This document shows, piece by piece, positions 8,127 through 16,157 of a stretch of 60,870 nucleotides of DNA. The notes below the pieces were generated by a model. The model was given only the letters and a program-made list of their open reading frames with translations, did not search any database and was not told where the DNA came from. Origin of the DNA: UMGS1601 sp964617585 (GTDB lineage: Bacteria > Bacillota > Clostridia > Oscillospirales > Ruminococcaceae). The first letter of the stretch is position 1, and every line of letters begins with the position of its first letter. The position numbers and the translations under genes were made by a program. The stretch spans positions 1 through 60,870 of the forward strand of contig CAZTXS010000008.1 in the NCBI GenBank assembly GCA_964617585.1, in the 5' to 3' direction.

Positions 8127-9251
8127 TCAAGTGTTTTTGTTAATAATCCTGCCATCGTTTATAAAAAAGGTTTTACCCTTATTTTTATTTAAATTTATAT
8201 CTTCACAGCAGGTTATAAAAACCTGCATATCTGAAATTCTTGAAAGAACAAACTCCTGTCTTTTACCGTCAAGCTCTGATAAAACATCGTCAAGTAAAAC
8301 GCAGGGAGCGTCTTTAGTTTCTTCCAAAAGAATATACGCCTGAGCTATTTTGAAAATCAAAGCCACCGACCTGCATTGACCCTGCGAACCGAATTCACGG
8401 CAGCTAAGACCGTTTATTTCCGATATAAGATCATCTCTTTGAATTCCTATCGTCGTATATCCGTACTTTATATCCTCACTCCTTGACTTTTTAAGTTTAT
8501 CAAGATATTCCTCGGCCATTTCTCCGTTATAATCTCTTCTGTTTCCTAAATTATCAAAAACTGAGGAATAGTAATAAACCTTTAAATTTTCTTTTTCCTG
8601 AGAAATTTCATTATACAATTTTCCCGCAAATATGTTAAGCTTTTTCGTATAAGCATATCTTAAAACAGAAATATAAGAACCCAGTCTTGCAAGCTGTTCG
8701 TCCCAGACGTCAAGCTCTGAAGCCTGAGATTTTCCCAAAATTATATTTTTTAAAAGAAAATTACGCTGAATTAATATTTCATCATACTGATTTAAAACAT
8801 TTCTGTATGAATTTTTTATCTGAGAAGTACATATATCTATGAATTTTCTTCTGTTATCGGGCGAACCCTTAGAAATTGACAAATCCTCGGGAGTAAAAAC
8901 AACGCAGTTTAAATTTCCGAATAAGTCTGAAGAACTTTTTAAAGGAACTCCGTTTAGCTTTATAAGCTTATCCTTTAAATTATCTTTATTCAGCCCATAT
9001 TCTATCTTCTGCTTACGGAAGTTGTTTTCAAATTCAATCTCAATATTGAAGCCTTTTCTGTCTAAATTTATTAAATCCTTATCTCTTGAATTTCTAAAGC
9101 TTCTGATTCCGCTGCAAATCCAGATTGCTTCAATTAAATTAGTTTTCCCCTGAGCATTATTACCGCAGATAACATTAATTCTTTTATCTGTTTTAATTTT
9201 TATTGAGGACAGATTTTTAAAACCGTCAATTTTTAAACCTGATATAAACAT
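8127..9251 (-). CDS. recF: DNA replication and repair protein RecF
   Basis: RecF is an SMC-like ATPase that helps load RecA at gaps. The sequence shows Walker A GNNAQGKTNLIEAIW near residue 30, the ABC signature region GSQGQCRSVALIFKIAQA and Walker B APCVLLDDVLSELD. Length from the chosen start is 374 residues, usual for the family. A TTG at 9269 would add six residues, but homologues begin close to MFISGLKIDGFKNL, so ATG at 9251 is preferred. It starts four bases after the S4 gene stops, so translational coupling is likely. Confidence 0.96.
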   Translation of the reverse strand: MFISGLKIDGFKNLSSIKIKTDKRINVICGNNAQGKTNLIEAIWICSGIRSFRNSRDKDLINLDRKGFNIEIEFENNFRKQKIEYGLNKDNLKDKLIKLNGVPLKSSSDLFGNLNCVVFTPEDLSISKGSPDNRRKFIDICTSQIKNSYRNVLNQYDEILIQRNFLLKNIILGKSQASELDVWDEQLARLGSYISVLRYAYTKKLNIFAGKLYNEISQEKENLKVYYYSSVFDNLGNRRDYNGEMAEEYLDKLKKSRSEDIKYGYTTIGIQRDDLISEINGLSCREFGSQGQCRSVALIFKIAQAYILLEETKDAPCVLLDDVLSELDGKRQEFVLSRISDMQVFITCCEDINLNKNKGKTFFINDGRIINKNT

Positions 9252-9255
9252 AAAT

Positions 9256-9474
9256 TTATATAATTTCAATCTCCGTATTTAATTCTTCTATTGAAACAAT
9301 ATCTCCTCTTCGGATTTTTTTACCTCTCATAGTGCAAACTTCGCCGTTAAACTTTACCCCGCCGGTCTGAATAATTTCTTTGGCGATTCCGCCGGTTTGA
9401 ACAACCCCTGAAAACTTCAGAAGGGAATCCAACTTAATAAATTCTGTTTTTATTTCAATCTTTTCTTTTTTCAT
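9256..9474 (-). CDS. S4-domain RNA-binding protein (YaaA type)
   Basis: The 72-residue protein is essentially one S4 RNA-binding fold: IKLDSLLKFSGVVQTGGIAKEIIQTGGVKFNGEVCTMRGKKIRRGDIVSI. In Bacillus the small S4 gene yaaA lies between dnaN and recF, exactly as here. Its physiological target is not established. The gap to dnaN is 19 bases and to recF four bases, so it is part of the origin operon. Confidence 0.92.
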   Translation of the reverse strand: MKKEKIEIKTEFIKLDSLLKFSGVVQTGGIAKEIIQTGGVKFNGEVCTMRGKKIRRGDIVSIEELNTEIEII

Positions 9475-9493
9475 ACTTAAATTTTCCTATAAT

Positions 9494-10600
9494 CTAATCA
9501 CTTTTAAGTCTTACAGGCAAAACCAGGAATGTATAATTATTTGAATTAAGAGGAACAATCTTCATAGGGAGATTTCCTCCGTTCATTTGTAATTTAATCT
9601 TATCGTCGGTAATTGTTTTAAGAGGATCGAGTAAAAATTTGCAGTTAAAGCCTATTTCAATCATCGGTCCTGTTATATCAATATTCATTACATCATTTAT
9701 TTTTCCTATCGCTGTTGAACATGAAAGATTAAGCTGACCGTTGTTGAAAATACATCTCACCGGACTTTTAACTCTTTCATTTATTAAAAGCGACGCTCTT
9801 TCCAAACAATCTATCATATCTTTTGTATTTACTACAACCTCTGTGACGCAGGTATTTGGAATTGAACCTTTATAATTATGAAATTCTCCTTCTATCAATC
9901 TTGAATATACAAAATATCCTGATATATCAAAAATTATATGTTTCTTAGAAATATAAATAATGCAGTTTTCGTCATCTTCTTCATTTAAAAGCTTAATTAC
10001 CTCTCTTAAAGCATTTGAAGGAACTACAAACTTATAATTATTTATTGTATTTATGCTTTCGGTTCTTACCGCAAGCCTGTATCCGTCCAGAGAAACCATA
10101 TTAAACACGCCGTTTTGAATTTCAAAAAGTTCGCCCTTCAAAATTGGTTTTGTATCTGTCACTGCAACGGCGAATATAGTCTGTCTTATCATATCTTTTA
10201 ATACGCCCTGAGAAACTGCAAATTTATCTTCACTGTCAGCTTCGGGAAGCTCAGGATATTCTTCGGCGGTCATAGCATTTATTGTATATTCGGTTACTCC
10301 TCCGGAAATTCTAACCTGCATATTTGAACTTATTTCAATTAAAATATCTTCTGTAGGCATTCTTTTTATAATGTCGGCGAGAAGTCTTGAATTTACAATG
10401 AATTCTCCTTCATCGTCTGATTTAACTGAAATTTCAGTTTTGATTCCTATTTCCAAATCATAACCGGTCAGTTCAAGAATATTATTCTGAAGCTTCATTT
10501 TTATTCCTTCCAACGAAGGAATAGTTGATTTATCTGAAACTGCTTTTGAAACATTTATAACAGCTTCATATAAGCTTTGTTTGTTACATATAAGTTTCAT
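9494..10600 (-). CDS. dnaN: DNA polymerase III beta subunit (sliding clamp)
   Basis: The 368-residue protein has the three repeated clamp domains. It starts MKLICNKQSLYEAVINVSKAV and ends with the family's PMKIVPLNSNNYTFLVLPVRL; the MxPVRL-like C-terminus is a clamp hallmark. The dimeric ring tethers the replicative polymerase to DNA. It is separated from dnaA by an unusually AT-rich 466-base gap that carries origin-like elements, and probably has its own promoter there. Length is typical. Confidence 0.97.
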   Translation of the reverse strand: MKLICNKQSLYEAVINVSKAVSDKSTIPSLEGIKMKLQNNILELTGYDLEIGIKTEISVKSDDEGEFIVNSRLLADIIKRMPTEDILIEISSNMQVRISGGVTEYTINAMTAEEYPELPEADSEDKFAVSQGVLKDMIRQTIFAVAVTDTKPILKGELFEIQNGVFNMVSLDGYRLAVRTESINTINNYKFVVPSNALREVIKLLNEEDDENCIIYISKKHIIFDISGYFVYSRLIEGEFHNYKGSIPNTCVTEVVVNTKDMIDCLERASLLINERVKSPVRCIFNNGQLNLSCSTAIGKINDVMNIDITGPMIEIGFNCKFLLDPLKTITDDKIKLQMNGGNLPMKIVPLNSNNYTFLVLPVRLKSD

Positions 10601-10647
10601 AATATTTTCTCCTTAAAAATAAATAAATAATATAAATAATAAAATAA

Positions 10648-10659
10648 TAGTAGTAGTAG
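10648..10659 (+). promoter_or_regulatory. Candidate DnaA-trio run (TAG)4
   Basis: Four consecutive TAG trinucleotides follow an AT-only tract (TAATAAAATAA). The published DnaA-trio motif is repeated 3'-(G/A)AT-5', which read 5'-3' is TA(G/A). The run lies about 48 bases from the dnaN start, the position of the Bacillus unwinding element. A true basal unwinding unit would have a DnaA-box on the 10660 side. Confidence 0.5.
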
Positions 10660-10819
10660 AGGCTGTTTAAAACTATAAAAACCTAATTAAATGCCCTTTA
10701 CTTCTACGTTTATTTATAAACAAGTTTTCAAAATAAATATAATAGCTTCAACAGTTAAAAAAATACTAACATTTTTAAACCGTTTTTAACAGTTGAAAAC
10801 TATAAAATTTATTATTTTA

Positions 10820-10843
10820 TGTTGATAAAAACAAATATCAACA
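10820..10843. promoter_or_regulatory. Inverted pair of DnaA-box-like motifs
   Basis: TGTTGATA at 10820-10827 and TATCAACA at 10836-10843 form a perfect 8-bp inverted repeat with an 8-base spacer. TGTTGATAA differs at one base from the DnaA-box complement TGTGGATAA. They may be paired DnaA sites in the origin gap. Confidence 0.4.
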
Positions 10844-10920
10844 CAAGAACAAATTTTTATGTTAAAAAATAAAGTTTGTTTTTTGTTGAAACGCATGAAA
10901 ACTGATTTAAATTACAAAAT

Positions 10921-11023
10921 TATAACTTAGGCAAGACATCCACGCCTTTATAGGCGGTAGACTACATTACCCGGTAGGCAATGCCGACCCTTGCCGTATT
11001 GAATAAAGGATAAGTCTTTATTT
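10921..11023 (-). repeat. Interspersed multi-hairpin repeat, copy R3 (degenerate)
   Basis: This copy has ATAACTTAGGCAAGACATC, a shortened CGCC-TTTATA-GGCG arm, GGTAGGCAATGCCGACC and a decayed terminal hairpin (AAAGGATAAGTCTTT). It is the most mutated full-length copy and lies inside the dnaA-dnaN origin gap. Confidence 0.75.
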
Positions 11024-11066
11024 AATATTTCATAGTTTAATAATGTTGTTAAAAGAGTGTTGAAAA

Positions 11067-12431
11067 CTAAACCTCTTTTAAATTTTTAATAATATCGTTT
11101 ACAGTTTCTTTTAAGTCGGAATTTGTATTTATCATCTTTTTAACGTCTTTATAGTTAATTGTCATAGTTGAATGATCACGATTTAATTCTTCTCCGATTT
11201 CTGTATAGCTTAGTCCTTTAACTTCTCTTATAACATATATGGCGACTTTTCTTGCCAGAGATATAGGAGCGTTTCTGCTTGGCGAACGTATATCGTCCGG
11301 CGTTACGTTAAAAGCAGTAGAAATATCCGCTAAAATCCTGTCTACAGTTATATCTGCCGGCTGATTTTCTATAAGAATCTCTCTTATAACTTTTTGAGCC
11401 ATTGCAATAGAAGGCTTTTCATTTGAGAACATTGTAAGAGCGGTAATTTTATTTACAGCGCCCTCAAGCTGTCTTATATTCGTTTTTATTTTTTCTGCTA
11501 TAAGTCTTGAAACCGAATCCGGAATTTCAATATTTAAAAGATCGGCTTTTCTCTTAATAATAGCCATTCTTGTTTCAAAATCAGGAGGCTGAATGTCGGC
11601 TTGTACGCCGCGGACAAATCTGCTTTTTATTCTGTCCTCCAGCTTTGAAATTTTCGTAGGAGAAATATCTGAAGTAAGAACTATCTGTTTTCCGTGATTG
11701 TAAAGCTCGTTAAATGTGTGGAAAAATTCCTCCTGCGTCTGTTCTTTTTTAGAAAGAAACTGAATATCGTCCATTAGCAGAAAGTCAACGTTTCGGTATT
11801 TCTGATGAAAAGATTCGGTATCTCTGTTAGTAATAGCTGTTATAAGCTCATTTGCAAAGGTTTCACAGGTTACGTACATAATATTTTTCTCAGGGCTTCT
11901 TTTAGTCACTTCATGCTCAATAGCTTTTAAAAGGTGAGTTTTTCCAAGTCCCGAATCCCCATATATAAACAAAGGATTAAAAACCGCTTTATTCCCGATA
12001 TTTGAAGAATCTTCGTTCATACCGGCAACAGCGGTACAAAAAGCGTAAGCCAGCTCGTTTGACTTGCCTTTTATAAAATTATCAAAAGTTAGATCATACA
12101 ATCCGTCGTTAAGAGAACGTTCCAAATGCTTTTCGTTTTCTAACAGATAATTTAATTGCTGACTGTCGTTTGAAATTTCTGATTTATTTGAAATACATAC
12201 TTCAACTTCAATACCCAAAACGTCAAGAAATGATTTTTTAATAAGATCGTAATAAAAATCCATAACAGTTTGTTTTGCAAATTCACTCTGTGCGTAAATA
12301 TATGCGGTTTTATTTTCAAGCCTGTCCGCCTCAAGAGGTTTGATCCACTTATCAAATCCGATCTGACTGACGTTAGGATCGGCCAGACAGTGCTTTTTCA
12401 CATCCTCGAAAACTTCTGAGAAAGAGTTCAC
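11067..12431 (-). CDS. dnaA: Chromosomal replication initiator protein DnaA
   Basis: DnaA binds the origin and melts it. The 454-residue protein has an N-terminal DnaB-interaction domain (1-80), a variable linker, an AAA+ ATPase with Walker A GDSGLGKT (158-165) and Walker B MDDIQF (220-225), and the C-terminal DNA-binding domain with the signature NRDHSTMTINYKDVKKM near residue 430. A GGAGGTTTT ribosome-binding site precedes the ATG. It heads the minus-strand origin operon; divergent from it are rpmH and rnpA, as in most Firmicutes. Interspersed repeat copies lie both upstream (R4) and downstream (R3). Confidence 0.98.
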   Translation of the reverse strand: MNSFSEVFEDVKKHCLADPNVSQIGFDKWIKPLEADRLENKTAYIYAQSEFAKQTVMDFYYDLIKKSFLDVLGIEVEVCISNKSEISNDSQQLNYLLENEKHLERSLNDGLYDLTFDNFIKGKSNELAYAFCTAVAGMNEDSSNIGNKAVFNPLFIYGDSGLGKTHLLKAIEHEVTKRSPEKNIMYVTCETFANELITAITNRDTESFHQKYRNVDFLLMDDIQFLSKKEQTQEEFFHTFNELYNHGKQIVLTSDISPTKISKLEDRIKSRFVRGVQADIQPPDFETRMAIIKRKADLLNIEIPDSVSRLIAEKIKTNIRQLEGAVNKITALTMFSNEKPSIAMAQKVIREILIENQPADITVDRILADISTAFNVTPDDIRSPSRNAPISLARKVAIYVIREVKGLSYTEIGEELNRDHSTMTINYKDVKKMINTNSDLKETVNDIIKNLKEV

Positions 12432-12565
12432 TATTTTTAAAACCTCCTACTGAATTGTTATTTTAAAGGCATAGAAATCCATTAAAAATTATTAAGCTAA
12501 TTATAGCATATTTTTTATTAAAAAACAAGCAAAATACAATATAATTTTTTAAAATTGCATATATA

Positions 12566-12670
12566 TTCAATAAGGGCTTGCCCGTCATTCAACATATCAA
12601 GGGTCGGCATTGCTTACCGAGTAATAAATCCCGCCGCCTATAGAGGCGGGGATATTATGCCTAAGTTATA
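12566..12670 (+). repeat. Interspersed multi-hairpin repeat, copy R4
   Basis: This plus-oriented copy runs from TTCAATAAGGGCTTGCCC to ATGCCTAAGTTATA. Arm CCCGCC/GGCGGG is intact. The GGTCGGCATTGC hairpin has lost its 3' arm (TTACC instead of CGACC). Confidence 0.85.
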
Positions 12671-12833
12671 TATAGTATATAAGAAAATAAGGAAGATTAA
12701 GCATTTTTTTCAGAAAAAATAAAATTTTAAATTCAAAAGGACGAGCTTATTTATGAAAAATTGTATTAATAAATACTGAATAATACAATATCTTGTGTTT
12801 ATAAAAAATAATTGTAAAAATACCTTTAACAAC

Positions 12834-12863
12834 TTGACAAAACGCTTATTTTTATACTATAAT
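12834..12863 (+). promoter_or_regulatory. rpmH promoter
   Basis: There is a perfect TTGACA at 12834-12839, an 18-base spacer and a perfect TATAAT at 12858-12863, about 100 bases before the rpmH start codon. This fits a strongly expressed ribosomal-protein gene. Confidence 0.8.
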
Positions 12864-12963
12864 ATTAACTCGAAAGACTTTATTTAAAAGTTTAATTTAA
12901 TAAGGATTATTTCAACAGAGTTGTTATATATATTTAATGACTCAAGGAAGGGAGGAAAAAAGA

Positions 12964-13098
12964 ATGAAAAGAACATTTCAGCCGAAGAAAAGACACGCTA
13001 AGAAGGAACACGGCTTCAGAAAAAGAATGTCCACAAGAAACGGACGCAAAATTCTATCTCGCAGAAGACAGAAGGGCAGAAAAAAATTAAGCTACTAA
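12964..13098 (+). CDS. rpmH: 50S ribosomal protein L34
   Basis: The 44-residue protein MKRTFQPKKRHAKKEHGF... ending RQKGRKKLSY is the canonical L34, rich in Arg and Lys. It binds 23S rRNA in the large subunit. A GGGAGGAAA ribosome-binding site precedes the ATG, and a strong promoter lies upstream. A hairpin terminator follows before rnpA, so much of the transcription may stop after rpmH, giving more L34 than RnpA. Confidence 0.98.
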   Translation: MKRTFQPKKRHAKKEHGFRKRMSTRNGRKILSRRRQKGRKKLSY

Positions 13099-13104
13099 TT
13101 CGCT

Positions 13105-13160
13105 GACCACTGATACTACTAATCTGAATTAGCTTAGTATTATAGTGGTCTTTTGTTTTT
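13105..13160 (+). terminator. Hairpin between rpmH and rnpA
   Basis: GACCACT at 13105-13111 pairs with AGTGGTC at 13144-13150, with further pairing inside (ATACTACTAA/TTAGTAT), then TTTTGTTTTTT. It is likely a partial terminator separating rpmH from the rnpA-yidD-yidC-jag run. Confidence 0.8.
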
Positions 13161-13192
13161 TATTGTGAAGATAAATTTATTTGAGGTTTTAT

Positions 13193-13564
13193 ATGCTTTT
13201 TACCGAAATTATTAAATTAAATAAAGATTTTTTGAAAGCTTATAAAAAAGGACGGTTTACAGCCAATAAATCGGTTTCGGTTTATTATATTCCTAACAGA
13301 AGCCCCTATAACAGGATAGGAATAACGACTTCAAAAAAAATAGGAAATGCGGTTGATAGAAACAGAGCCAGAAGAATAATAAAGGCGGCTTACAGAAATG
13401 CAGAAGTGTTGTTTCCTATAGGATATGATATTGTATTTGTTGCAAGACCGGAAATTGCTTCGGCTAAGTCAAGAGATATTGAGATTTTTTTTAAGAGAAG
13501 AGTTATAAAAGATATTGCTAAACCGGCAAAATCAAATAAAGAAAAATTAAACAAGAGTCAGTGA
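13193..13564 (+). CDS. rnpA: Ribonuclease P protein component
   Basis: RnpA is the protein cofactor of RNase P, which trims tRNA 5' ends. The 123-residue basic protein has the family RNR motif: GNAVDRNRARRIIKAAYR. The frame opens earlier at a TTG (13181), but GAGG just before ATG 13193 fixes this start. It follows rpmH and precedes yidD by 10 bases, the classic rpmH-rnpA-yidD-yidC-jag order. Confidence 0.96.
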   Translation: MLFTEIIKLNKDFLKAYKKGRFTANKSVSVYYIPNRSPYNRIGITTSKKIGNAVDRNRARRIIKAAYRNAEVLFPIGYDIVFVARPEIASAKSRDIEIFFKRRVIKDIAKPAKSNKEKLNKSQ

Positions 13565-13574
13565 GAAAAGATCA

Positions 13575-13826
13575 ATGAAAAGGATTTCTGATTTTCTTAT
13601 ATTGATTTATCAAAAGTGTATATCCCCTCTTAAACCTGCCTGCTGCAAATATTATCCGACCTGTTCGGAATATGCAAGGCGGGCGATCAAAAAGCATGGG
13701 ATAATTAAAGGATTTATTTTAGCCGCCTGGCGTCTTTTAAGATGCAATCCGTGGAGCAGCGGCGGTATAGACAATGTTCCTGAAAGCTTTTGTATTTATT
13801 CGCTTAAAAACGGAAAAGAAAATTAA
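13575..13826 (+). CDS. yidD: Membrane protein insertion efficiency factor YidD
   Basis: The 83-residue protein has the invariant YidD core: LIYQKCISPLKPACCKYYPTCSEYARRAIKKHG, then LRCNPWSSGGIDNVP. It is a membrane-associated helper for YidC-dependent insertion. The three-cysteine pattern is typical. It lies 10 bases after rnpA and 15 bases before yidC. Confidence 0.96.
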   Translation: MKRISDFLILIYQKCISPLKPACCKYYPTCSEYARRAIKKHGIIKGFILAAWRLLRCNPWSSGGIDNVPESFCIYSLKNGKEN

Positions 13827-13841
13827 AGGAGAATTTTTATC

Positions 13842-15188
13842 ATGTGGAATATTCCTATAATAACGCCGCTTCTCGGATATTTGATGAAGCTGTGCTACAT
13901 GGTTTTTAAAAACTACGGATTAGCATTGATTGTATTTACGTTTATTACAAAAATAATAACATTACCGTTTCAGATTAAACAGCAGAAAAGTACGGCTAGA
14001 ATGGCTAAATTTCAGCCGCAGCTGAAAAAGCTTCAGAATAAATACGGAAACAACAAAGAAAAATATCAGGAAGAAATGATGAAGCTTTATTCTGAAGAAG
14101 GCATAAACCCCATGGGAAGCTGTCTTCCGATGTTAATAAGCATGGTTATTCTTTTTTCTATTGTCGGAGTGGTTTATGCTCCGCTGAAATATGTATCCGA
14201 CCTTCAAGGCGGTTCTTTTAGTCTGTCAAACTCAACAAGCGAGGTTATAGAGGATTCTGAAAATCTTGTTACCGATACTATAATTATCGCCGACAAGATG
14301 AACGGTAAAACCTACAGTGAGCTTACAGACGAAGAAAAAGAAGATATTTTCAGCAAGGACACTCTCAAGGACGGCGGAAAGGTAAACGGCACAAAAATAA
14401 GCTCTTCAAGCGATGATTACGACAAGGCTTTGGAGAATGTAGAAAAGGTTTTTTCAGAATATTATACGGACGATAAGGATTTTACTGAATTTCTGCTTGA
14501 TACAAAAAAGGTTTCAAGCTCGCTTTATACAAGACCTCAGCTTCTGATGTTTAAAATTTCAGATAACGGCTACGGAGAAATGTTCGATGTTATTGACGAA
14601 AGCTTAAACGAACAGCTTGCGGAAATAGATTATACTTTCTTTGGTATTTCTTTAAGTGAAATGCCCGGCTGGACTTCGTTATACATTTTGGTTCCTATAA
14701 GCTCGTTATTGTTACAGCTTATTCTGACGTTTGTTTCACAGCGTTATCAGAAGAAGAACAATCCCACGGCTGCAAGCGGCGGCATGGGTATGAACCTTAT
14801 GCTTTACATCATGCCTTTGTTCTCTTTCTATATTGCGTTTAAATTCCCGGTAGGACTTGGACTTTACTGGACCTTGACCTCGTTCTATTCACTGATTCAG
14901 ACGATAGTTCTGAACAAGATATATACGCCCCAAAGGGTTGAGCAAATGCTCGAAAAAGAAAGTAAAAATAAGAAGAAAAAGAAGAAAAAAGGCTTTTACC
15001 AAAGAGCTCTTGAGATGCAGCAGCAACAGGCGGGAGCCGCTTCTTCCTCGGAAAAGGACGCCGAAGAAGATTTCGACGAGGACAAGAAGCTGACAAAAGC
15101 AGAAAGAAAACAAGTCGAGCTTAAAAGACTTCAGGAGGCCAGAAAGAGAATGGCTGAAAAATACGGCGACGAATATGAAGAAAACTAA
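13842..15188 (+). CDS. yidC: Membrane insertase YidC/Oxa1
   Basis: YidC inserts proteins into the cytoplasmic membrane. The 448-residue protein has the Oxa1 core: GLALIVFTFITKIITLPFQIKQQKSTARM and PMGSCLPMLISMVILFSI before the insert, and the last helices (GLGLYWTLTSFYSLIQ) after it. Between the second and third core helices there is a 130-150 residue hydrophilic segment (about residues 120-275) that standard Gram-positive YidC lacks. The C-terminal tail is long and highly charged (Lys/Glu-rich, about 85 residues). No lipobox is present at the N-terminus. Confidence 0.95.
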   Translation: MWNIPIITPLLGYLMKLCYMVFKNYGLALIVFTFITKIITLPFQIKQQKSTARMAKFQPQLKKLQNKYGNNKEKYQEEMMKLYSEEGINPMGSCLPMLISMVILFSIVGVVYAPLKYVSDLQGGSFSLSNSTSEVIEDSENLVTDTIIIADKMNGKTYSELTDEEKEDIFSKDTLKDGGKVNGTKISSSSDDYDKALENVEKVFSEYYTDDKDFTEFLLDTKKVSSSLYTRPQLLMFKISDNGYGEMFDVIDESLNEQLAEIDYTFFGISLSEMPGWTSLYILVPISSLLLQLILTFVSQRYQKKNNPTAASGGMGMNLMLYIMPLFSFYIAFKFPVGLGLYWTLTSFYSLIQTIVLNKIYTPQRVEQMLEKESKNKKKKKKKGFYQRALEMQQQQAGAASSSEKDAEEDFDEDKKLTKAERKQVELKRLQEARKRMAEKYGDEYEEN

Positions 15189-15218
15189 ATTATAAATTTA
15201 TAGAAAGGATAAAAGATT

Positions 15219-15992
15219 ATGATTAAGACGTTTACGGCAAAAACAGTTGAAGAGGCAAAAGCTCTTGCAGCACAGGATTTCGGCGTTTCAGAAGACAGAA
15301 TTCGGATTACAGTTACACAAGAGCCGAAAAAATCGCTTTTCGGCAAGATTAAGGGCGAAGCTAAGATTGAAGCGGAATTTGAAGAAACTAAGCCGGAGCT
15401 TGCTTCACGTTATATAAAAAATGTATTCTCAAAAATGGGATACGAGGTTACGATTGATATCAAAGAAAACGAAAACGGAGCGGTTTTGGATATTTCCGGC
15501 GGAAACGTAGAAGAAATTATAGGTAAAAAGGGCGAGGTTTTAGATTCGCTTCAATACCTTGCTTCCTTGGTCTGCAACAGGATTGACAGAGAGTATTACA
15601 GAATCTCGACCGACTGCAACGGATTCAGGGAAAAGAGAAAGGCTCAGCTTGAGCGTCTTGCGCATAAGATTGCGAATAACGTTAAGAAAAACGGAAGAAC
15701 CACCGCCCTTGAACCGATGAATCCTTATGAAAGAAGAATAATTCACTCTGTAATTACGGATATTGACGGCGTAACTTCAAGGTCAAAGGGTGAAGAGCCT
15801 TACAGAAAGGTAATTGTAAGCTCAACGGAAAAAAGAAAATACGACAACAGAGGAAAACGAAACAATAACAGACGTTCAAACAACAGCAAAAAAGGTTATG
15901 ATATAGTAAGCTCGTTTGAAAAGGAATATAAAAAGCCAAAGCCCGAGGATGAAATGGGTTCAAGCGGATTATATACTAAAATTGATTTGTAA
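15219..15992 (+). CDS. jag: RNA-binding protein Jag/KhpB
   Basis: The 257-residue protein shows the Jag N-domain (residues 1-50, KTFTAKTVEEAKALAAQDF), a KH domain with the loop IIGKKGEVLDSLQYL, and an R3H domain (PYERRIIHSVITDIDGVTSRSKGEEPYRKVIV), followed by an Arg/Asn/Lys-rich tail. In streptococci KhpB works with KhpA in RNA binding and cell-wall control. It is the last gene of the rnpA-yidD-yidC-jag run, 30 bases after yidC, with a terminator following. Confidence 0.95.
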   Translation: MIKTFTAKTVEEAKALAAQDFGVSEDRIRITVTQEPKKSLFGKIKGEAKIEAEFEETKPELASRYIKNVFSKMGYEVTIDIKENENGAVLDISGGNVEEIIGKKGEVLDSLQYLASLVCNRIDREYYRISTDCNGFREKRKAQLERLAHKIANNVKKNGRTTALEPMNPYERRIIHSVITDIDGVTSRSKGEEPYRKVIVSSTEKRKYDNRGKRNNNRRSNNSKKGYDIVSSFEKEYKKPKPEDEMGSSGLYTKIDL

Positions 15993-16053
15993 TTATCGGT
16001 TTTATTACTTATATCACTGCCGCCGAAGAGTGAGCAGGGTTTTACATTCAGCG

Positions 16054-16082
16054 GCAACGGGTTTTCCCGTTGCTGTTTTTTT
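16054..16082 (+). terminator. Terminator after jag
   Basis: GCAACGGG at 16054-16061 and CCCGTTGC at 16066-16073 form an 8-bp stem with a TTTT loop, followed by CTG and seven T. Confidence 0.9.
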
Positions 16083-16127
16083 AAAGAATGAAAGTCTGAA
16101 GCTTCAGGTAAAATTTAAAGGGAGGAA

Positions 16128-16147
16128 GTATTTCCTTAAGGAAATAC
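16128..16147. promoter_or_regulatory. 20-bp perfect palindrome before mnmE
   Basis: GTATTTCCTTAAGGAAATAC is a perfect 10+10 palindrome with no loop. It lies between a GGGAGG ribosome-binding-like sequence (16120-16125) and the mnmE ATG (16158). It may be a protein-binding site or an RNA structure controlling mnmE. Confidence 0.5.
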
Positions 16148-16157
16148 AGTCAGAATA

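Larger units (their letters stand above)
10601..11066. other. Candidate oriC segment (dnaA-dnaN intergenic)
   Basis: This gene-free, extremely AT-rich gap lies between dnaA and dnaN, where the unwinding element lies in Bacillus. It contains a TAG-trinucleotide run next to dnaN (10648-10659), inverted TGTTGATA/TATCAACA motifs (10820-10843), several GTTGAAAAC motifs (about 10792 and 11059), and a degenerate interspersed repeat (R3). The gene content on both sides and the switch of coding strand at dnaA support an origin here. The exact unwinding site is inferred. Confidence 0.75.
12432..12963. other. dnaA-rpmH divergent intergenic region
   Basis: This is a 532-base AT-rich gap. It holds repeat copy R4 (12566-12670), a weak DnaA-box-like TGTTTATAA at 12796-12804, and the strong rpmH promoter. 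No open reading frame is convincing. In Bacillus this side of dnaA carries DnaA-box clusters, but clear consensus boxes were not seen here. Confidence 0.6.

Noticed and set aside
16128..16147. Palindrome as a Noc-binding site
   Set aside because: The known site is ATTTCCCGGGAAAT; here the half-sites are four bases apart with TTAA in the centre, so it does not align.
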